From positions 1 to 45,104 of the forward strand of contig JAGCXP010000064.1 in NCBI GenBank assembly GCA_017961345.1: 45,104 bases of DNA, given 5' to 3'. The notes below the pieces were generated by a model. The model worked only from the letters and a program-made list of their open reading frames with translations, was not told the origin of the DNA and searched no databases. The DNA is from Bacteroidales bacterium (GTDB lineage Bacteria > Bacteroidota > Bacteroidia > Bacteroidales > UBA932). Of the stretch, positions 37,221 to 44,425 are shown one piece after another. The first letter of the stretch is position 1; each line of letters starts with the position of its first letter. A program made the position numbers and the translations under genes.

Positions 37221-38906
37221 CTACTCCCTCACCGGACGAATCTGTATTCCATAGTAGCGGAAGGCATTATCGATCACAATGCTTTCCCTCATCCACAAAG
37301 CACGGCAGCTGAAGCCGGTAAGTTCCTTCTCGCAGCTAAGATAGGCACCGGTATTGCCGGGGGTAGGAATGGAATGCGAACGATATCCCACGCTGACCAG
37401 ATAAATGGAGGCGCCGGTAATCCGGCTGGTCACTTTGTAGACGAATCCTTCGTTCATTTCCCAGTCGCAATGGTCGATGAGTTCCTGCCATTCGGACTTC
37501 GTGGCTATGCGCCAGGGAGCCCCCAGTACCGCCGTGGCGGCATCGTCCGCAGGTTCCAGACGGGTCTTGTTATCTACGATGGGCCCCCAAGTTTCACTGC
37601 CGTTGTACTTGGTGTAGCCATTCGCACCGCTCGAGCTGCCGCCACACCATTTGTAGGTGGAGATGCTATACTCGGATTTGGTCTCAACTTCTCCCCAACA
37701 ATAATAATCGCCAACTCCTTCGGGAGAAGATGCGCCCAGATTGCGGTCGGCCCAAAGGACGCTCAGGCCCATTTCCACTGCCCCTGTCGGCACAGTTCGC
37801 GGCGTCGTGGCAAAACTCCGGACCGTTCCGAAGGCTTCTTTGTCCGCAATCTTCGCGGCGGCGGCATAGCAGTAGGTCGTGGTCAAATTCAGCAGGGAGG
37901 TGTCCGCAGAGAAGGTGGTGAAATCGTCGCCGACCGTGGCCTTGATCTTCTTCCCGGAGGATTTCAGCGATTCCAGGGTGGAGCCTTCCGGCCCGAGCAG
38001 GAACCAAAATTCAGGGTTGCTTGCACCCCGGATGCTGGGTGAGACACTGCCTTTCAGGGTGGCCGAAACGGGGCGGGGGACTGCATCCAGGGTCGTGACG
38101 GACAGATCCAAACCGGTTGTCGTGAAACGCTTTACCTGACCGTAAACTTCCAATCCGGCGAGGTTTGAAAAAGCGACAAAAGAATATGTCGATGCATAAT
38201 CCAGATTCTTCAATTCCGCGCTGAAAGAAAGGCTGCCATCCGTATCGGATAGGGCTCCCTTCACGGAAGTACCCGTTGCTATCAGGTCCTCAAGGGTAGA
38301 TTCGCCCGCTTTATAGATAAATCCGGTTTCAATGGAAAAGCCGGCGGCATCGGTGTCCAGCGCAGCGGTAAGCGTCGCCCCAAAGGCTCCGGGGGCTGTC
38401 ACATCCTGCGTCGTGACCGTGGCGTGAACCTCGTTTGTGGTAAAGGATACGACGTTTTCCGCCGAGATAAAACCATAAATCGGCTCCTTGTCGCGGTAGA
38501 TCAAATAACAAGTGGCGCGACAATAATAGGTCGTACCAGGTTTGAGATTCTCAATCTTGGCAGAGAGCCGATGATTGGCATCGGGAACGGCGATTTCCCC
38601 GCCTCGTAGTTCTGGGAAAAAGGGAATAACCCCCGGTGCTCCGGCAATCACCGAATCCGCGCAGGCTTTTTTCTCCTCATCGGCGACCAGAAAGATATAG
38701 TAGATGAGTTCTACTCCGACCGTATCGGTAGGATCGAAGTATCCATTGAGCATAGCGCTGGTCTGGCCGACTTCGCTCGCGCCAAATGTCCCGCATTGTT
38801 TCCCCTCGAAAGGGTTGACAGGTTCGGGCGCCGGCACGGGAGCCTTGTTGCAGGAGGTCAGGATAACCGACAGGACGAAAGCGCAAAGAAAGAGGATCTT
38901 TTTCAT
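37221..38906 (-). CDS. Surface lipoprotein with Fn3-like repeats and FISUMP-like C-terminus
   Basis: 561 residues. The lipoprotein signal is MKKILFLCAFVLSVILTSC (Cys19). Three Fn3-like modules follow (about 35-330), with patterns such as GYFDPTD, LKPGTTYYCRA, LDYASTYSFVAF and LTTTYCYAAAAK. A C-terminal domain from about 375 (MGLSVLWADRNLGA, YYCWGE, PWRIATKSEWQELIDHCDW, GIQIRPVRE) belongs to the same broad group as the C-termini of the lipoproteins at 654 and 40958. It is probably an exposed adhesion or binding protein; the ligand is unknown. It converges on the tRNA, 13 bases away. Confidence 0.85.
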   Translation of the reverse strand: MKKILFLCAFVLSVILTSCNKAPVPAPEPVNPFEGKQCGTFGASEVGQTSAMLNGYFDPTDTVGVELIYYIFLVADEEKKACADSVIAGAPGVIPFFPELRGGEIAVPDANHRLSAKIENLKPGTTYYCRATCYLIYRDKEPIYGFISAENVVSFTTNEVHATVTTQDVTAPGAFGATLTAALDTDAAGFSIETGFIYKAGESTLEDLIATGTSVKGALSDTDGSLSFSAELKNLDYASTYSFVAFSNLAGLEVYGQVKRFTTTGLDLSVTTLDAVPRPVSATLKGSVSPSIRGASNPEFWFLLGPEGSTLESLKSSGKKIKATVGDDFTTFSADTSLLNLTTTYCYAAAAKIADKEAFGTVRSFATTPRTVPTGAVEMGLSVLWADRNLGASSPEGVGDYYCWGEVETKSEYSISTYKWCGGSSSGANGYTKYNGSETWGPIVDNKTRLEPADDAATAVLGAPWRIATKSEWQELIDHCDWEMNEGFVYKVTSRITGASIYLVSVGYRSHSIPTPGNTGAYLSCEKELTGFSCRALWMRESIVIDNAFRYYGIQIRPVRE

Positions 38907-38927
38907 AATGAGCGGGGTTGGTTCTTG

Positions 38928-38935
38928 CAAAGATA
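38928..38935 (-). promoter_or_regulatory. -7 element upstream of the Fn3-like lipoprotein
   Basis: On the minus strand this reads TATCTTTG, a full TAnnTTTG match, 21 bases before the ATG at 38906. No clear -33 element was found. Confidence 0.5.
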
Positions 38936-39074
38936 AGAAAATATTTCCAGAGCTATTCCTTGCGTTCTCCCTGAATATGCAAGGGAATGACATTCAACCA
39001 AGTGAATCTAGGTTAATTGATGCGACAGTGTCGCAGCAATCTTGGAGCCGTACTTTGAAAGCCGATGTATTTAA
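38936..39074. other. Intergenic stretch with two small inverted repeats
   Basis: Part of the 518-base gap between two lipoprotein genes. It holds CCTTGC (38958-38963) / GCAAGG (38979-38984) and TGCGAC-AGT-GTCGCA (39021-39035). No gene or further known signal was seen. Confidence 0.4.
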
Positions 39075-39106
39075 TTTGTAAAAAATCTTTGCTTTTTATA
39101 TATTTG
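39075..39106 (+). promoter_or_regulatory. Strong promoter of an unassigned RNA
   Basis: TTTG at 39075-39078, exactly 20 bases, then TATATTTG at 39099-39106. This equals the tRNA promoter in quality. Transcription should start near 39112. Confidence 0.8.
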
Positions 39107-39111
39107 CCTTG

Positions 39112-39373
39112 TCAGGGGGAGAAATCCTCTGATAAAGGTGCATTAGCGCTACTGGGCCCCACCTTAATACCCGCCAAGTATTCAAAATCAAGAGGCTTAA
39201 GAAGTGAAATGCTCTCTTTCTCCGTAGTCTGTACAGGACTGCCTTTTTCTTTCGCAGTATCCTTCGTAACGACTCGGTGGGGAGACGATGTTTCTTCGCG
39301 GTTTTCTTGATTGCCTCTTGGCGGGGGCATAAGGTGGGAATCGAAAAGCTACTGAGTCTCCCCACCTTTTTTG
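39112..39373 (+). ncRNA. Putative structured non-coding RNA of about 260 nt
   Basis: It runs from the start point of a consensus promoter to a T-run terminator. The 5' end folds at once into a TCAG-rich stem closed by a GAAA tetraloop (about 39113-39132). AAGGTG (39135-39140) pairs with CACCTT (39160-39165). Near the 3' end GGTGGGGAGAC (39276-39286) pairs perfectly with GTCTCCCCACC (39356-39366), and AAGGTGGG (39331-39338) competes for the same 3' bases. ORFs on both strands are unconvincing. Signatures of RNase P RNA, SRP RNA and tmRNA were looked for and not seen. A 6S-like or Bacteroidales-1-type RNA is possible but not shown. Confidence 0.55.
39331..39373 (+). terminator. Terminator of the putative RNA
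   Basis: AAGGTGGG (39331-39338) pairs with CCCACCTT (39361-39368), continuing into a T run that ends at 39372. The same 3' arm can instead pair with 39276-39286, giving two alternative folds. Confidence 0.7.
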
Positions 39374-39424
39374 TATTAGACAGCATTCGGGAGGCTGGCG
39401 GGAATAATAATTACTTTCTCATCC

Positions 39425-39862
39425 ATGAAAAAACTTATTTTCGTCCTCTCCTGCCTGACAGTTATCCTGTCTTCCTGCAGCACAACCGCCAAGGTGATTA
39501 CTACCTCTACCAGCAAAAAGGCGATGCCGAAGATGCTGGTTTCTCCCGTGCGTGCCGATTTGAAAGTATCTTCTGAGAAGATCGTCTACACGATGGTCGT
39601 AAATGAGACGGTGGCCGCGGGTGGTTATGACAACATCGTTGAGACGGCCGTGAACAACGCGTTAGAGCGCAGTAGTCACGCCGATGTGCTTCTGGCTCTT
39701 CAGACGCAGACCAAGTACGATGCAAATGGACGTGTGGAGTCCATTACGGTGAGCGGCTATCCCGCCAGTTATGTTAATTTCCGTACTTGCCCTGAGGATA
39801 CCCCCGCCGAAGAAAGTGCCGCTTCAAGCCAGGGCTCTCCGTTATTCAAATTTGGAAAATAA
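39425..39862 (+). CDS. Small lipoprotein, unknown function
   Basis: 145 residues, family not recognised. The signal peptide ends LTVILSSC (Cys18), followed by a Ser/Thr-rich linker. The body (VSPVRADLKVSSEKIVYT, GGYDNIVETAVNNALERS, ADVLLALQTQTKYDANG, RVESITVSGYPASYVNF) looks like a compact alpha/beta domain with a conserved-looking GYPA. It has a low-complexity tail. It lies 12 bases before the barrel-like gene at 39875, so they are probably co-transcribed. Confidence 0.75.
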   Translation: MKKLIFVLSCLTVILSSCSTTAKVITTSTSKKAMPKMLVSPVRADLKVSSEKIVYTMVVNETVAAGGYDNIVETAVNNALERSSHADVLLALQTQTKYDANGRVESITVSGYPASYVNFRTCPEDTPAEESAASSQGSPLFKFGK

Positions 39863-39874
39863 TCTCATAGCAGT

Positions 39875-40948
39875 ATGAAGCGCCTTTTGCTGCCGGTCCT
39901 GTTGCTTGCAGGGCTGTTTTCTCCCATTGCGGCCCAGAACCTTCGGACGGTGCGGGGACTGGTTCGCGGTGAGGACAAGAATCCTTTGCCCGGAATCCTT
40001 CTGACTCCGTCCGACAATTCTGTCACGGCTTTTTCGGCCGAGGACGGTACGTTTGAAATTCAGGTAGGTTATGATGTTGCGTCGCTTACCGCATCCGGAA
40101 ATGATTGGCAGTCCGTTACCCAGTTTGTTGATGGCTCCTTCCTTATCTTTACATTGAAAAAGGATATGTTGGCCATTAAGGAAAGAGAGCAAGCGGTCAG
40201 GGACTCCATTCGCAGGGAGGAGCAACGGCTTCAGGCAATTGCAGATTCGGTTGTTAGGGCGGAACAGGCCCGCGAGAAAGCCGTGCGGGATTCTATTCGA
40301 AGAGAGGAAAAGCAGCGTCAGGCACTTCTGGACCAAGAAAAGAAACAGCAACAGGAACAAGCGGCGCGCGAAAAAAGAGAGGCGCGGGACAAGGCTTATG
40401 AGGAACGGTTTGGCGCGGGTGACAAAGGCTTTGCCCACGATATCTCACTATCCTATTTGCAGGCATTAGGGCTTCAGGAGACCGTTATCTACAAATATTC
40501 CGGTCAGCGCAATTATTCCAATTTGTACCCGCTTTTGCTGACTTATACTTTTTCCTACAAGTTGCATCGGATGTTTTCCGTTGGCATTGGAACAGGCGTA
40601 TTGTACAATATCCGCAGCATCACTATCGGGGGAGACGAATTCTCGCCGACCTATGGCAACTTTACTGAAAAGCAGTTGAGCATCCCTCTTTATGTCGAAT
40701 TGAAATTCCGTCCGTTCAAGAGCGTTGTCCGCCCGATTCTGGAAGTCAAGGGTGGTTGGTATTTGCTCAGCAACGTATACCTGGTGGATGCTGCAATCGG
40801 TGCGGAATATCGTTTCACTCCCACTATGTCCGCTTATCTTTCTTTGGGCGTGAGCACCGTCCCCTGGCCGTCATTCCGTTATTCGGAGCATAGGGCCGGT
40901 TATAAAGCGGACAGGATGCCATTTGTCCGTATAGGAGTCAGTTTATAG
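39875..40948 (+). CDS. Outer-membrane beta-barrel-like protein with regulatory-like domain and coiled coil
   Basis: 357 residues. Signal peptide to about residue 21 (ending SPIAAQ). Residues about 23-95 resemble a carboxypeptidase-regulatory-like beta-sandwich (VRGLVRGEDKNPLPGILLT). Residues about 100-175 are a highly charged coiled coil with two copies of the pattern VRDSIRREE. The C-terminal half alternates hydrophobic strands (LYPLLLTYTFSYKLHRMFSV, LSIPLYVELKFRPF) and ends in RIGVSL, as expected for a small outer-membrane barrel. Function unknown. It precedes the paralogous FISUMP lipoprotein by nine bases. Confidence 0.75.
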   Translation: MKRLLLPVLLLAGLFSPIAAQNLRTVRGLVRGEDKNPLPGILLTPSDNSVTAFSAEDGTFEIQVGYDVASLTASGNDWQSVTQFVDGSFLIFTLKKDMLAIKEREQAVRDSIRREEQRLQAIADSVVRAEQAREKAVRDSIRREEKQRQALLDQEKKQQQEQAAREKREARDKAYEERFGAGDKGFAHDISLSYLQALGLQETVIYKYSGQRNYSNLYPLLLTYTFSYKLHRMFSVGIGTGVLYNIRSITIGGDEFSPTYGNFTEKQLSIPLYVELKFRPFKSVVRPILEVKGGWYLLSNVYLVDAAIGAEYRFTPTMSAYLSLGVSTVPWPSFRYSEHRAGYKADRMPFVRIGVSL

Positions 40949-40957
40949 TTATTTGCG

Positions 40958-42910
40958 ATGAAAAAGATTTTCTTGTTTTTCCTTCCCCTTCTGATGTTGG
41001 CGGGCTGTATGAAAGAAACGATGGAACCCGGAACGCAGGTGTCAGGCAATTTTACCGAGGATGATGGTACGGGTCAGAGTCGCTACTATATCTCTTTTTC
41101 TGATGGGCAGTATCGCCTTTATGTGCCCAGTGAAGAACCCTACACCTTTATGGAGAATGCGTTCTGGGCGGCAAATGGCTTTGTTGAAGCGACGAAATCC
41201 GGATATTCCATTCGTGATGGGAGGCTATACGTGGGAGATAAAGATTATGGGAAAATATCTCTTTCCAATGGATGTTTGACTATTGGCAATATTAAGTATG
41301 AAACGGTTGAGGCGTTTCGTGAAGAAAATTATTCATCCATATCTCTCCCGCAAGGGACCACTGCAGTAGTGGACTATACGGCACAGACCTTAGTTTACCC
41401 CTATTCTGTTGAAAGGCCCATCCCGTCCGGGAAAGTCGGCATAAGAGCCAATCAGAATTGGATTCGTAATTGTTCTTTGGCGGATGGTAATATTACGTTC
41501 CAAATAGAGGATAACAACTCCGGTCTTTCCCGTTCGGGAGACATTACTCTATTTTATCCGGGCGCGAAGGATGTCGTTTTTACATTAACGCAACAGTATG
41601 CTCAAGCCAGCATCGATTTAACGCCTTCTTCCATGGATGTGGATTATATGGGCGGTTCATTCTCGTTTGGGTATTCGGTGAGTAATCCTCGGATAGGTGC
41701 TTCCGTTACGGCGCAAAGTCAAGTTCGCTGGATAACGAATGTGAGTGTCTCCGGGAATCAGGTGTCATATCGTGTTTCTGAAAATAGTACAGTCTCGGAT
41801 AGAACGGGACTCATAGTCTTGCGGTACGGTGTTGGCAGTGTGGATTATGCCTCAGCGGCATTCCAAATTGGACAATTCGTAAACCTGGATCAAGCCAGCG
41901 ATTTGTCTGCTTCCGGAACGGCGAACTGCTATATCGTCCCTTCTTCAGGCATATACAAGTTTAAAGCAGTGAAAGGGAACTCAAATATTTCTGTTGGAAC
42001 CGTTGCATCCGCAGAAGTGCTATGGGAGAGTTTTGGAACCAGCCAGAAACCCAATGTCGGAGATGTCATATATTCTGCCGTTTATTCAGCAGACTATGTC
42101 TATTTCTCAACGCCTTCCACGTTAAAAAACGGCAATGCGGTCATTGCTGTGAAGGACGCCTCCAACAATGTTCTCTGGTCGTGGCATATCTGGATCTGCA
42201 ACGGGTACAGCCCGATCGATCTGGCGCAGACTTATTATAATAATGCAGGCGTGATGATGGACCGCAACCTCGGTGCCACTTCCGCTACGCCCGGCGACGT
42301 CGGTGCATTAGGACTTTTGTATCAGTGGGGTAGGAAGGATCCGTTCCTCGGGAGCAGCAGCATTTCTTCAAACACACAAGCCGCCTCTACGCTTTCTTGG
42401 CCTTCTGCCGTCGCTTCAAACAGCAGCAACGGAACGATTGCGTATGCCGTCGTTCATCCTACAAGGTTCATTACGTGCAATAGCAGTAATTACGACTGGT
42501 ATTATACGGGAAGCAGCAGTACGGACGACACAAGATGGCAATCCACCAAAACCATCTACGATCCCTGCCCTCCGGGCTGGAGAGTTCCCGATGGAGGAAA
42601 TAATGGTGTATGGTCGAAAGCTTGCGGCCACAGCTCTTCTATCAGCGGTTACCCGTTTGACGATACGAACAAAGGTATGAACTTTAGTGGTAAGTTCGGC
42701 GCCTCCGGTACAATCTGGTATCCTGCTGCGGGTTATCTGCGCTACGACTATGGCAGCCTGAACCTTGTCGGCAGCTTCGGCTACTGGTGGTCCTGTACGC
42801 CTAATGACAACTACGCGTACCGCCTCAACCTCTACCTCAGTGGCAATGTCGACCCGTCGTACAACGACCGCCGGGCCTACGGCCGATCTGTCCGGTGCTT
42901 TCAAGAATAA
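40958..42910 (+). CDS. BACON/FISUMP surface lipoprotein, paralogue of the gene at 654
   Basis: 650 residues. The lipoprotein signal ends LLMLAGC (Cys17). Order: a TEDDGTGQSRYYISFSDG domain (about 25-115), two BACON-like modules (about 125-310, with GGSFSFGYSVSNP and VRWITNVSVSG), then the FISUMP-type domain (NCYIVPSSGIYKF, MMDRNLGATSAT, YQWGRKDPFLGSSS, TIYDPCPPGW, GYWWSCTPND). It is the clear paralogue of the protein at 654, sharing both ends but lacking the four Ig repeats. The DNA of the C-terminal part is also closely similar. Presumed surface-exposed; ligand unknown. Confidence 0.85.
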   Translation: MKKIFLFFLPLLMLAGCMKETMEPGTQVSGNFTEDDGTGQSRYYISFSDGQYRLYVPSEEPYTFMENAFWAANGFVEATKSGYSIRDGRLYVGDKDYGKISLSNGCLTIGNIKYETVEAFREENYSSISLPQGTTAVVDYTAQTLVYPYSVERPIPSGKVGIRANQNWIRNCSLADGNITFQIEDNNSGLSRSGDITLFYPGAKDVVFTLTQQYAQASIDLTPSSMDVDYMGGSFSFGYSVSNPRIGASVTAQSQVRWITNVSVSGNQVSYRVSENSTVSDRTGLIVLRYGVGSVDYASAAFQIGQFVNLDQASDLSASGTANCYIVPSSGIYKFKAVKGNSNISVGTVASAEVLWESFGTSQKPNVGDVIYSAVYSADYVYFSTPSTLKNGNAVIAVKDASNNVLWSWHIWICNGYSPIDLAQTYYNNAGVMMDRNLGATSATPGDVGALGLLYQWGRKDPFLGSSSISSNTQAASTLSWPSAVASNSSNGTIAYAVVHPTRFITCNSSNYDWYYTGSSSTDDTRWQSTKTIYDPCPPGWRVPDGGNNGVWSKACGHSSSISGYPFDDTNKGMNFSGKFGASGTIWYPAAGYLRYDYGSLNLVGSFGYWWSCTPNDNYAYRLNLYLSGNVDPSYNDRRAYGRSVRCFQE

Positions 42911-42932
42911 AGTCCTTATGTTGCGTCTTAAG

Positions 42933-42951
42933 CGAACGGGAGTGAGCGCTT
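42933..42951 (+). repeat. Short dispersed element, copy 2 (after the second FISUMP gene)
   Basis: CGAACGGGAG and nine further bases match 3628-3646 at 17 of 19 positions. It lies 22 bases after the lipoprotein stop, against 10 for copy 1, and is again followed by AT-rich accessory genes. Confidence 0.5.
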
Positions 42952-43033
42952 CACCGCCATTGCGGCCTGAAGTCCGCGCCCTCGGGGTGCGGCGAAGCGA
43001 ATCGATTCTTAAACTATAAAATACAAGAAGATT

Positions 43034-43462
43034 ATGACAGTACCTACAAATTTGGGACACAAACCCATTATTGCCGTTAACGATTATGATCAAATTGACG
43101 GTAAGTATCAAAACAACACTGATGCCAAGGCTCTTTCTATCGGGAGTGCGCAGTATGATAGTGATGAAATATCTTTAAAGGTGTTTCGTTATATAGGTCA
43201 ATGGAGTAGGCAAAGTGAAGAACTTCCTATTCACCGTGTGCTTGACTTATCTATTTTACTGCTTCGTGCTCTTGTACCGGAGCAAAATATTTTACTCCAA
43301 AGTCCGATTTCAACGAGAATGAGGGAAATGAAGGATATGAGTTCTGAAAAGAGTAAGGACGATATTCTGAATCATTGTAAGAATGATCGCTCAAACCTCT
43401 TACCCCGTATTGAAGAACTCAAGTATCTGTTGAATGTAATTGATTATAAAACAATTATTTAA
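43034..43462 (+). CDS. DUF6530-like small protein
   Basis: 142 residues, AT-rich gene. The N-terminal half (LGHKPIIAVNDYDQIDGKY, NNTDAKALSIG, ISLKVFRYIGQWSRQSEELP, IHRVLDLSILLLRA) resembles the family I recall as DUF6530; this is memory, not a search. The second half is helical with DILNHCKNDRSNLLPRIEEL. No catalytic motif or membrane segment is visible. It lies after copy 2 of the short element and 98 bases before the P-loop gene. Function unknown; the base composition suggests acquisition. Confidence 0.6.
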   Translation: MTVPTNLGHKPIIAVNDYDQIDGKYQNNTDAKALSIGSAQYDSDEISLKVFRYIGQWSRQSEELPIHRVLDLSILLLRALVPEQNILLQSPISTRMREMKDMSSEKSKDDILNHCKNDRSNLLPRIEELKYLLNVIDYKTII

Positions 43463-43560
43463 TGAATGTCATGGTGAGAAAAAGTAGGATAACCCAATTC
43501 ATTTAGGCGGCAGGAGTAAAATACTGATTTTCTGCGTTAAACCCATTAAAGTATGTCAAC

Positions 43561-44070
43561 ATGAAAGTTATTACATTGACAGGCCCGTCGCATTCGGGTA
43601 AGACTACTACGCTTAAAAATCTCTACACTTATCTGATATCCATTGGAGCAAAGGACATCGTCCCTCCTCAGAAATGTCCAAGGTCAGGAGGGGACGATGA
43701 ATATTATGTGCTATATAAAGGGGAAAAGATAGCCATAGTGACGATTGGGGATTATGCAATTGAAACAGTATTTTACATAGGAATCAACTATGGTCGTGGT
43801 GCAGACACACTTATAATTGCTAATAGTAATAAGGGCTATCCATACACAATAGCAGATAGGCATTCCGATATTATAACCCATGTCGATATTAAAAAGAATG
43901 ATATATACGAGCAGGGAAAGGTTCAGGAGATAATGATTCATATTGAGACTAAATCAGTCAATTTCAGAAAGCACGGGAGAGGGGAAACTATTCAATTATT
44001 TCTCCTAAGGACCGCGGAGCGTCTGGAGAAAATGTTTTCCATTTTTCGAGCAAGACTTAAACTCATTTAG
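43561..44070 (+). CDS. Small P-loop NTPase, accessory
   Basis: 169 residues, AT-rich gene. A clear Walker A motif opens the protein: GPSHSGKT at 8-15, followed by TLKNLYTYL. A possible Walker B strand is GADTLIIANSNKGYP (near 80-94). A lysine- and isoleucine-rich C-terminal half ends in a basic helix. It resembles small kinase-like or phage-type ATPases, but no family was recognised and no nucleotide or substrate can be named. It follows the DUF6530-like gene on the same strand. Confidence 0.6.
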   Translation: MKVITLTGPSHSGKTTTLKNLYTYLISIGAKDIVPPQKCPRSGGDDEYYVLYKGEKIAIVTIGDYAIETVFYIGINYGRGADTLIIANSNKGYPYTIADRHSDIITHVDIKKNDIYEQGKVQEIMIHIETKSVNFRKHGRGETIQLFLLRTAERLEKMFSIFRARLKLI

Positions 44071-44224
44071 CAGACCGCTATTCGAAATCCTTATGAAATG
44101 GCACAGGGCACAAGGGAGATGCCGACTGCTGAGGCGTGGCCGCCCTCGGCCTCGTAAAGAGGGAGGGGCCCGCAAGATACAAGTCCCGCAAAGCGGGACG
44201 CAGCAGATTGTGGGAGGGTCGAAG

Positions 44225-44239
44225 CGAACGGTAGTGAGC
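44225..44239 (+). repeat. Short dispersed element, copy 3
   Basis: CGAACGGTAGTGAGC matches the first 15 bases of copy 2 (42933) at 14 positions. It lies just upstream of the 30-base repeat. Confidence 0.45.
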
Positions 44240-44242
44240 TGA

Positions 44243-44272
44243 GTCCTACGCAGCGGCACTCCCTTGCGCCCG
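44243..44272. repeat. 30-base dispersed repeat, copy 2
   Basis: Matches 13742-13771 at 29 of 30 bases. The two copies are about 30 kb apart, both in non-coding DNA and in the same orientation. Confidence 0.8.
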
Positions 44273-44389
44273 CCATTCATTGGCATCCAGTCCTATTTAC
44301 AAATTCACAACGCGAAAAAAAATTTCCGTTTTTAAAGAAAGTCAAAAAAAGATTTTCCGTTTTTGAACCTTTTGTGTGATTAATTGCTA

Positions 44390-44397
44390 TATTTTTG
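44390..44397 (+). promoter_or_regulatory. -7 element upstream of the Rpn-family gene
   Basis: TATTTTTG fits TAnnTTTG and lies 28 bases before the ATG at 44426. TTTG tetramers exist upstream (44362, 44371) but not at the ideal spacing. Confidence 0.5.
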
Positions 44398-44425
44398 TGG
44401 CCGTTGATTTTTAAAAATTAAAACA

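Larger units (their letters stand above)
44071..44425. other. Non-coding structured repeat region before the Rpn gene
   Basis: About 355 bases without a credible gene. It contains a perfect hairpin GTCCCGC-AAA-GCGGGAC (44185-44201), copy 3 of the CGAACGG element (44225-44239) and the 30-base repeat (44243-44272). An AT-rich promoter stretch follows from about 44330. Minus-strand ORFs here (44005-44286, 44091-44276) have no protein-like features. Confidence 0.6.

Noticed and set aside
39112..39330. 72-residue minus-strand ORF over the putative RNA
   Set aside because: No family resemblance, no promoter on that strand, and the DNA is better explained by RNA pairings.
39112..39373. Reading the structured RNA as tmRNA or RNase P RNA
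   Set aside because: No tRNA-like TTCGAATCC arm or tag frame for tmRNA, and no conserved RNase P core sequence was found.
44005..44286. 93-residue minus-strand ORF before the right-hand Rpn gene
   Set aside because: It covers the repeat element and the end of the P-loop gene; its sequence simply reflects the repeat.
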